Below are positions 58,272 to 64,000 of a stretch of 64,000 nucleotides of DNA, piece after piece (the first letter of the stretch is position 1; every line of letters begins with the position of its first letter). Origin of the DNA: Oscillospiraceae bacterium (GTDB lineage Bacteria > Bacillota > Clostridia > Oscillospirales > Oscillospiraceae). The stretch lies in contig JABLYK010000004.1 of assembly GCA_018265835.1 (NCBI GenBank), forward strand, positions 1-64,000, read 5' to 3'. The notes under the pieces were generated by a model. It ran no database searches and was not told where the DNA came from. It was given only the letters and a program-made list of their open reading frames with translations. Both the position numbers and the translations under genes were made by a program.

Positions 58272-59590
58272 ATCCGTTTCCTCAGCTTACAGATGAAAAA
58301 TCCGTCCGTTTCATGCAGATGCGGCCAGAGCGTACACATGCCGTCCGGCGCGTCCACGCCCGCAGCCGAAAACGGCTCCAGTGCAAATTCCGGACGACCG
58401 GCCAAAAACGCGCGAACCACGTCCTCGTTTTCCCGTTGCCGAACCGTGCACGTGGAATACAGCAGCACACCTCCGGGTCTTACACAGCCGGCCAATCCGC
58501 TCAGGATCGCGCTCTGGATTTCCGGCAGGTGTTCCAACTCCGCCGGGTCTTTGTAGCGGATCTCGGGCTTCTTGCGGATCACACCCAGCCCGGAGCACGG
58601 CACGTCCGCCAGCACGACGTCCGCGCTTTCACGCAGGCTTCCGAGCGGCGTTCGTGCGTCCATCGCGGTGGTTTCCAGAATCGAGATTCCCAAACGCTGC
58701 GCGCTCTCGCGCACGCGCTTGAGCTTGTTTTCGTGAATGTCGCAGGAACGGACGCTTCCCCGCCCCTGCATTTGAACAGCGGCGCTGAAGCTCTTCCCGC
58801 CAGGAGCGGCGCAGGCATCAAGCACGCGCATCCCCGGTTGCGGATCGGCCGCCAGAACGGCCATTTTTGCCGCTGCGTCCTGTACATAAAACCACCCGTC
58901 CCGGAAGGCGTCGCTCGCAGCGAGATTTCCGCCGCCGCAAACCAGCGCGTCCGGCAGGTGCTCGTGCGTCCGCACGGCAAAGCCCTGGCCTTGCAGACTG
59001 CTTTGCAGCGTTTTCACATCCGTTTTCAGGGTGTTGGTCTGGATGCAGACCGGCGCCGGCGCATTGTCGGCGCGCAGCGCAGCCTCGGCAAAGGCGTACC
59101 CATGCGCCGCGATCCACTCCTGCACGAGCCAGAGCGGATGGCTGTATTTTGTGGCGAGATACTCCGCCGTCCCCTTTCCGGGGATTTCAGGCAGGCTATC
59201 CCTGTGCTCGGCGATACGCCGCAGCACGGCGTTCACCAAGCCGGACGCCCGCGCGCAGCCGCTGCGCTTGCAGAGCGCCACGGCTTCGTTTACCGCCGCG
59301 CTGGGCGGAACCTTGTCCATCAGCAGAAGCTGATACGCCGATATACGCAGCAGATCGAGTACCTTCGGTTCCAGCTTCTTCGGCGGCGTTGTGGAAAACG
59401 CCGCGATATAAAAGTCCAGCAGCGCAAGATTTTGCAGCGTTCCATAGCAGATGCGGGACGCCAGCGCCGCGTCGCGCGCATCGAGCTGCGCCTTGGCGAT
59501 CACGCTTGCGAGCGCCGCATCCGACCACGCGCTGTTTTTTCTCCACTTTTCCAGAGCGGCCAGCGCCGCTTCGCGGGCAGTTGCTGCCAT
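58268..59590 (-). CDS. rsmB: 16S rRNA m5C967 methyltransferase RsmB
   Basis: A 440-aa protein with an N-terminal NusB-like RNA-binding domain (about 1-140) and a SAM domain with DACAAPGGKSFSAAV, LADVPCSGLGV (catalytic Cys) and YSTCTV. It methylates C967 of 16S rRNA. The ATG at 59590 has GAGG seven bases upstream, two bases after the fmt stop; the ATG at 59596 is too close to that site. Confidence 0.95.
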   Translation of the reverse strand: MAATAREAALAALEKWRKNSAWSDAALASVIAKAQLDARDAALASRICYGTLQNLALLDFYIAAFSTTPPKKLEPKVLDLLRISAYQLLLMDKVPPSAAVNEAVALCKRSGCARASGLVNAVLRRIAEHRDSLPEIPGKGTAEYLATKYSHPLWLVQEWIAAHGYAFAEAALRADNAPAPVCIQTNTLKTDVKTLQSSLQGQGFAVRTHEHLPDALVCGGGNLAASDAFRDGWFYVQDAAAKMAVLAADPQPGMRVLDACAAPGGKSFSAAVQMQGRGSVRSCDIHENKLKRVRESAQRLGISILETTAMDARTPLGSLRESADVVLADVPCSGLGVIRKKPEIRYKDPAELEHLPEIQSAILSGLAGCVRPGGVLLYSTCTVRQRENEDVVRAFLAGRPEFALEPFSAAGVDAPDGMCTLWPHLHETDGFFICKLRKRI

Positions 59591-59592
59591 CG

Positions 59593-60516
59593 TCATTCCT
59601 CAATTTGCATCGGATGGCCGAGCAGATAGTCTGCCGCGCGCATCCGTTTCTTTCCCGGCGCCTGCAGCTCGGTGATGCGGACGGTCTCCCCGCCCGCGCA
59701 GGCGACCGTAATGCCGTCCTTCCCGGCGGAGACGATGCTGCCGGGGGCGCGCGCCGTTTTCCGCTCGGCATATTCCACGCGGAAAATTTTGAAATTCGTC
59801 CCGCCCAGCTCCGCCGTAGCAACCGGCCACGGGCACAGGCCGCAGACGTGCTTGACGATCTCGCGCGGCGTGCGGTTCCAGTCGATGGGACACAGGCTCT
59901 TATCCAGCGGCCGGGTGTAGGTCGCCCTGGCATGCTCCTGCGGCGTGCGCGGCGCGGTGCCCGCTTCGATCGCGCGCAGCGTGCGCGTGAGCAGCGCAGC
60001 GCCCATCTCCGCCAGACGGTCGAACAGCTCACCCGCCGTCTCATACGCGCCGATCTCGGTTTCGTCCGTGAAGATCACGTCGCCGGTGTCCATTTCCCGG
60101 TCGAGATACATGGTCGTCACGCCCGTGCGCGCATCGCCGTTGAGCACCGCCCACTGGATGGGCGCGGCGCCCCGGTACTGCGGCAGCAGCGAGCCATGCA
60201 CGTTGATCGCACCGTGCTGCGGCACAGCCAGAATCTCGTCCGGCAGGATCTTTCCGTACGCCACAACGACGAGAATATCCGGCCGGAGGCTCTGAACCTG
60301 CTCCAAAGCCGCGCCGTCGCGCATTTTTTCCGGCTGGAACACCGGGATGCCCGCCTGCAGCGCCAGTTCCTTAACCGGGCTTGCCGTGAGCTTCATGCCG
60401 CGATTTTTGGGCTTATCCGGCTGCGTAAATACGCCGACCACATCAAACCGCTCGTCCAGCAGACGGCGGAGCGAAACCTCGGCAAAGTCCGGCGTGCCCA
60501 TGAACACGATTCTCAT
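59593..60516 (-). CDS. fmt: Methionyl-tRNA formyltransferase
   Basis: A 307-aa enzyme that formylates initiator Met-tRNA. RIVFMGTPDFAEVSL, HGSLLPQYRGAAPIQWA (formyl-THF site with Asn/His/Asp pattern) and GVTTMYLDREMDTGDV are diagnostic; a C-terminal OB-like domain follows. The ATG at 60516 lies ten bases after GGAGG. It follows def, the usual pair. Confidence 0.96.
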   Translation of the reverse strand: MRIVFMGTPDFAEVSLRRLLDERFDVVGVFTQPDKPKNRGMKLTASPVKELALQAGIPVFQPEKMRDGAALEQVQSLRPDILVVVAYGKILPDEILAVPQHGAINVHGSLLPQYRGAAPIQWAVLNGDARTGVTTMYLDREMDTGDVIFTDETEIGAYETAGELFDRLAEMGAALLTRTLRAIEAGTAPRTPQEHARATYTRPLDKSLCPIDWNRTPREIVKHVCGLCPWPVATAELGGTNFKIFRVEYAERKTARAPGSIVSAGKDGITVACAGGETVRITELQAPGKKRMRAADYLLGHPMQIEE

Positions 60517-60521
60517 CCGGC

Positions 60522-61019
60522 TCAATCCTCCGCCTGCTGCAGCTCTTCCGGATCGAGCATCCGGATGGCCTTCGTGGTGAACAGCCTGCCCTCCAGATGA
60601 TCCAGCTCGTGGCAGAAGGCGCGCGCCGTCAGCCCATCGCCCTCGACCTCAAAAAAGTTGCCGTAGCGATCCTGCGCGCGCACCTTGACGTGATCCGGCC
60701 GCGTGACGATGCCGAACTGCTCCGGAATGCTCAGGCATCCCTCCGCACCGGTCTGCTCGCCGGAGGCCTCAATGATCTCCGGGTTCACAAGCTCGATCAT
60801 GTATTCGTCCTCGTCCTCGGCCACGTTCGTCTCCAGCACGATGACGGCGCGGCGCAGCACGCCGACCTGCGGCGCGGCGAGTCCCACGCCGTTGGCGTGC
60901 GCCAGCGTCTCCTTCATATCGTCGAGCAGGGTATGCAGACGGGCGTTAAACTCCGTCACCGGGCGGCAGTGTTTTTCCAGCACCGGGTCGCCTTTTTTTA
61001 CGATCATTCTCTGTGCCAT
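60522..61019 (-). CDS. def: Peptide deformylase
   Basis: A 165-aa metallo-enzyme removing the N-formyl group from new proteins. The three motifs are GVGLAAPQVG, EGCLSIPE (metal Cys) and CHELDHLEG (HExxH). TTAGGAG precedes the ATG at 61019. It sits between priA and fmt. Confidence 0.96.
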   Translation of the reverse strand: MAQRMIVKKGDPVLEKHCRPVTEFNARLHTLLDDMKETLAHANGVGLAAPQVGVLRRAVIVLETNVAEDEDEYMIELVNPEIIEASGEQTGAEGCLSIPEQFGIVTRPDHVKVRAQDRYGNFFEVEGDGLTARAFCHELDHLEGRLFTTKAIRMLDPEELQQAED

Positions 61020-61029
61020 AACGATTCTC

Positions 61030-63483
61030 CTAATCAAACGGGTTGTCGTCCGCAAAAACGGACACGTCCCGAAATTTTTTATCCGTATTGCAATACATCA
61101 CAATGTTTGCCACCGTCTGCCGCAGAACGCGCGTCTCCCTGCAGTAAAGCGTGACGCGGTAGCGGAAGCGGTTGTTCACGCGCACAACCGGCAGCGGCGC
61201 CGGGCCGAGGATCTGGGCTTTGCCGTGTGTTTCCCGCTGCAGATAGTCGCGGATATATGCGCAGCAGCGCAACACCGCGCTCTCGTTCAGGCCGGAGACC
61301 GTCACCGTCAGAATCTCGCAGAACGGCGGCGTGCTGTGCAGTCTGCGCAGCGCGATCTCCGAGCGGTAAAATGCCTCATAGTCTTGCGCAGCGGCCTGCA
61401 AAATCGTCTGATTTTCCGGTGTGAACGTCTGGATCACGGCGCGCCCCGGCGCCTCGCCCCGGCCGCTGCGGCCGATCACCTGCGTGATGAGCGAAAACGT
61501 CCGCTCGTTCGCGCGGTAGTCGCCAACGTACAGGCTTTGATCCGCCGAGAGCACGCCCACGAGCGTCACACGGTCGAAATTCAGCCCCTTGGCGATCATC
61601 TGCGTGCCGATCATGATCGGAATGTTTTCCCGGGAAAAGCGGCTGAGCAGCTTTTCGTGGGAACCGGCCATGGCGATCGTATCGGCGTCCATCCGCAGCG
61701 TTTCCACGCCCGGAAACAGGTCATGGAGCTCTTCCTCAATCTTTTGCGTACCGTCGCCGATGTAGCGCAGCGTACCGCCGCAATCAGGGCAGTGCTCGCC
61801 CACATGCCGGCGATAGCCACAGTGGTGGCACTGGAGCGTGCGGTTGCTGCTGTGGTAGGTCAGACTCACGCTGCAGCGGGGACACGCATACGTAAAGCCG
61901 CAGTCGCCGCAGGTGACGAGCTTGCTCGCCCCGCGCCGGTTGAGAAACAAAATGCTCTGCTCCCCGCGGGCGAGGTTTTCTTCCAGCTCCTGCCGCAGCA
62001 CGGAGCTGATGGAGCCAAGGTTGCCCTGCCGCAGCTCGCGTTTCATATCTACAATGCGGACTTCCGGCAGCGCCTGCTCGTTGAACCGCCCCTTGATCTC
62101 AAAATAATGATAATTCCCGCTCTCCGCCTGATAGCGGCTCACCACGTCGGGCGTAGCGGAACCGAGCAGCAGCAGCGCATTGCTTTGCACACAGCGGAAC
62201 TTTGCCACGTCGCGCGCGTGGTAGCGCGGGGTGTTTTCTGATTTATACGTCTCCTCCTGCTCCTCGTCGAGAATCAGCAGGCCGAGATTCACAGCCGGTG
62301 CGAATACCGCGCTGCGGGTGCCGATGATGACGCGCGCGCTCCCGCTGCGGATGCGCTTCCACTCGTCGTACCGCTCGCCGATGGAAAGCCGGCTGTGCAG
62401 CACGGCGACCTGATCGCCGAAATAGGCGGAAAACGTCTGGATCATCTGCGGCGTTAGCGCAATTTCAGGCACCAGAAGGATGGACGAGGCACCGCAGCGC
62501 AGCGCATCGTCGATCAGATGCAGATACACCGTCGTTTTGCCGCTGCCGGTCACACCGAAAAGCAGCGCCGCATTCGCCTGCGGCTGCTCCAGCAATTCGC
62601 GCAGTCCTGTATACGCGCGCTGCTGCGTCTCCGTCAGCGCCGGAAGCGGCTGAAGCTCCCCCTCAAACCGCACCGGACGGCGAAACGCCGGTTCCGCATC
62701 AAGCTGTACCAGCTCCTTTTTCACAAGTGCGTTCAGGCTCGCCATGGACGCGCCGGTGAACAGGCAGACCTCCCGTGCCGGGGCACGCCCCACGGTACAC
62801 AGCAGATCCAGAATCGCCGCCTGCTGCGGCGCTTTTTTCCGACAGCGGCGCACTTCTTCCTGTGCGTCCTCCGCCGGGAGATTCAGCCCGGCATAGACCG
62901 TCTCCTTGTCCTTCACGCGGCGCTTTTCCGTGCCTTCCACGCACAAAACGCCCTCTTTGACCAGCGCGTGCAGCGCGTTTGCAGGGTCTTCCCCGCCGAA
63001 CGCCGCCTGCAAATCCTCCAGATTGCAGCTTCCGCCGTGGGCAAATACGGTTTCCAGCGCGAGCCTGCGCGCTTTTGATCTCCCGCACGCTTCGAATGCC
63101 GTGTCCCGCTCCATTCCTTCCGAGACGCGGTAGACCGTGCGGATCTGAAACCACACGCCCGCCGGGAGAATGGCCTTGACCGCGTCATAGACCGTGCAGA
63201 AAAACCGGTCGTGCATCCAGACGGCCAGCCGGATCTGCTCTGCCGTGAGCACCGGTTCAGCGTCGAGCGCCTTCAGCACTGCTTTGAGCGTCGGGGCGTC
63301 CTCCCCGCTGCACACCGACAGCACAACGCCCTCACAGGGGCGGTTTCCTCTCGAAAACGGGACGATGACCCGGCAGCCGGGCTTCACGCCCTCCAGACCG
63401 GGCGGGAGCTTGTAGGAGAACGGCCGGTCAAACGCGAAGGTCGCCGCAGAGACCGCGATCTTTGCAATCGTTACCTGTGCCAA
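61030..63483 (-). CDS. priA: Primosomal protein N' (PriA helicase)
   Basis: An 817-aa replication-restart helicase. The N-terminal DNA-binding part is followed by Walker A GVTGSGKTT, LDEEQEETYK (DEAH-like box) and paired zinc-binding cysteines (CGDCGFTYACPRC, CHHCG, CPDCGG), then the C-terminal helicase motifs (GTQMIAKGLNFDRV, IGRSGRGEAPG). The start is TTG at 63483, nine bases after GGGAGGGG; the longer frame has no site. A terminator-like hairpin ends 16 bases before it. Confidence 0.95.
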   Translation of the reverse strand: MAQVTIAKIAVSAATFAFDRPFSYKLPPGLEGVKPGCRVIVPFSRGNRPCEGVVLSVCSGEDAPTLKAVLKALDAEPVLTAEQIRLAVWMHDRFFCTVYDAVKAILPAGVWFQIRTVYRVSEGMERDTAFEACGRSKARRLALETVFAHGGSCNLEDLQAAFGGEDPANALHALVKEGVLCVEGTEKRRVKDKETVYAGLNLPAEDAQEEVRRCRKKAPQQAAILDLLCTVGRAPAREVCLFTGASMASLNALVKKELVQLDAEPAFRRPVRFEGELQPLPALTETQQRAYTGLRELLEQPQANAALLFGVTGSGKTTVYLHLIDDALRCGASSILLVPEIALTPQMIQTFSAYFGDQVAVLHSRLSIGERYDEWKRIRSGSARVIIGTRSAVFAPAVNLGLLILDEEQEETYKSENTPRYHARDVAKFRCVQSNALLLLGSATPDVVSRYQAESGNYHYFEIKGRFNEQALPEVRIVDMKRELRQGNLGSISSVLRQELEENLARGEQSILFLNRRGASKLVTCGDCGFTYACPRCSVSLTYHSSNRTLQCHHCGYRRHVGEHCPDCGGTLRYIGDGTQKIEEELHDLFPGVETLRMDADTIAMAGSHEKLLSRFSRENIPIMIGTQMIAKGLNFDRVTLVGVLSADQSLYVGDYRANERTFSLITQVIGRSGRGEAPGRAVIQTFTPENQTILQAAAQDYEAFYRSEIALRRLHSTPPFCEILTVTVSGLNESAVLRCCAYIRDYLQRETHGKAQILGPAPLPVVRVNNRFRYRVTLYCRETRVLRQTVANIVMYCNTDKKFRDVSVFADDNPFD

Positions 63484-63499
63484 ACCATTCCCCTCCCTC

Positions 63500-63527
63500 A
63501 AAAAAACAGGCGGGTCTTGCCCGCCTG
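63500..63527 (-). terminator. Hairpin with T-run between rpoZ and priA
   Basis: CAGGCGGG pairs with CCCGCCTG, followed on the minus strand by seven T, then directly by the priA ribosome-binding site. Confidence 0.88.
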
Positions 63528-63534
63528 AAAGCGT

Positions 63535-63726
63535 TTACTTCTTGATGGACAGCTCGCCGGCGTAGACTTCGTCAATCGCCATAGAGACCGGCTTCACATC
63601 CAGAACTTCGCCGCTGTCCTCAGCGGCGGATGCGATGGCGCGCGCTCTGCGCGCAACGAGATTGACCAGCAGATAGCGGCTGCCGACCTGATCGGCCAGT
63701 TCGCCCATTGGGGGATAAAGCATCAT
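63535..63726 (-). CDS. rpoZ: RNA polymerase omega subunit
   Basis: A 63-aa omega subunit, on the short side, that helps assemble RNA polymerase. LADQVGSRYLLVNLVARRARAI and the KPVSMAIDEVYAGEL end match the family. It starts at ATG 63726, overlapping the gmk stop by four bases, with AGGAATT before it. coaBC, often next in this cluster, is absent. Confidence 0.92.
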   Translation of the reverse strand: MMLYPPMGELADQVGSRYLLVNLVARRARAIASAAEDSGEVLDVKPVSMAIDEVYAGELSIKK

Positions 63727-64000
63727 AATTCCTGCACCTCTGTTAAATATGATTTGCGCTCCTGATACCGGCATTGCTCCGCAGTGATGATGGCGTCCAG
63801 CTCCCGCGCCGCCTGATCGGGATCGTCGTTGATGACTATGTAATCGTAAAAGTCCGCCTCACGGTATTCGTTATGCGCCCGTGCCAGGCGGCAGCAGATT
63901 TTTTCCTCTGCATCGGTATGCCGGCCGCGCAGCCGGCGCTCCAGCTCTTCCAGACTGGGCGGAATCACAAAAATGGTGACCGCATCCGGCGTCTTTCCGC
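63723..64000 (-). CDS. gmk: Guanylate kinase (5' part beyond the window)
   Basis: The last 92 codons of guanylate kinase, which phosphorylates GMP to GDP. In-frame reading to the window edge gives DAVTIFVIPPSLEELERRLRGR, then NEYREADFYDYIVINDD and the C-terminal helix region, all typical. The P-loop half lies outside the window. rpoZ overlaps its stop, the usual gmk-rpoZ pair. Confidence 0.93.
   Translation of the reverse strand, partial: GKTPDAVTIFVIPPSLEELERRLRGRHTDAEEKICCRLARAHNEYREADFYDYIVINDDPDQAARELDAIITAEQCRYQERKSYLTEVQEL

Overview
The window is a GC-rich chromosomal segment of a strictly anaerobic, endospore-forming Gram-positive bacterium, most likely class Clostridia in or near the Oscillospiraceae. 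This rests on gene content: sporulation genes (spoIIID, spoIIAA-AB-sigF, spoVAD-spoVAE, yunB, sipL, spoVM, cotJ), a ferredoxin-dependent 2-oxoacid oxidoreductase, a T-box leader, PyrR attenuation, a class A RNase P RNA and PASTA-kinase signalling. Most genes run on the minus strand and almost all of the sequence is assignable. I found no prophage, transposase or CRISPR array.

Positions 1-6420 (minus) hold a dipeptidase, a RicT-like PSP1 protein with a long basic tail, holB, acpP, and the origin-type block jag-yidC-yidD-rnpA-rpmH, but dnaA and mnmE/mnmG are not beside it. Positions 6811-8537 (plus) hold spoIIID, spoVAD and spoVAE. Positions 8597-11973 (minus) are a four-subunit 2-oxoacid:ferredoxin oxidoreductase led by a P-loop ATPase. 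Then come larE with a formate/nitrite transporter, the spoIIA operon, valS with a T-box, thioredoxin with a flavoprotein reductase that probably does not use NADPH, glnS, and pyrR-uraA behind an attenuator.

Positions 23686-37133 carry an aminotransferase, a drug/metabolite exporter, tRNA-Leu(UAG), a divergent HgdB-like gene with a LysR regulator and an SstT transporter, an S-layer-homology protein, a Cys-rich protein behind a sigma-K-like promoter, DUF4364-asnA, a small HTH protein, tRNA-Gly(CCC), a MATE exporter, and a cotJ operon in which CotJA and CotJB are fused. A palindrome-packed gap follows. Positions 37444-47254 (minus) hold a DUF1653 protein, sbcC-sbcD, a tyrosine phosphatase, tatD, ligA, yunB and murD.

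RNase P RNA (47525-47867) is followed by an AT-rich cassette for lipid-linked glycosyl transfer (GT39-like, DUF2304, GT2, GtrA). Then come yebC, sipL, a 23-codon spoVM, a 51-aa membrane protein, and a long housekeeping run: rsgA-prkC-prpC-rlmN-rsmB-fmt-def-priA-rpoZ-gmk (gmk cut by the window end).

Three themes link the window. Sporulation genes occur at several separate sites, including sipL and spoVM side by side. Redox genes point to ferredoxin-based metabolism. At five gene starts a terminator-like hairpin with a T-tract sits so close to the start codon that no promoter fits between, suggesting read-through or attenuation inside operons.
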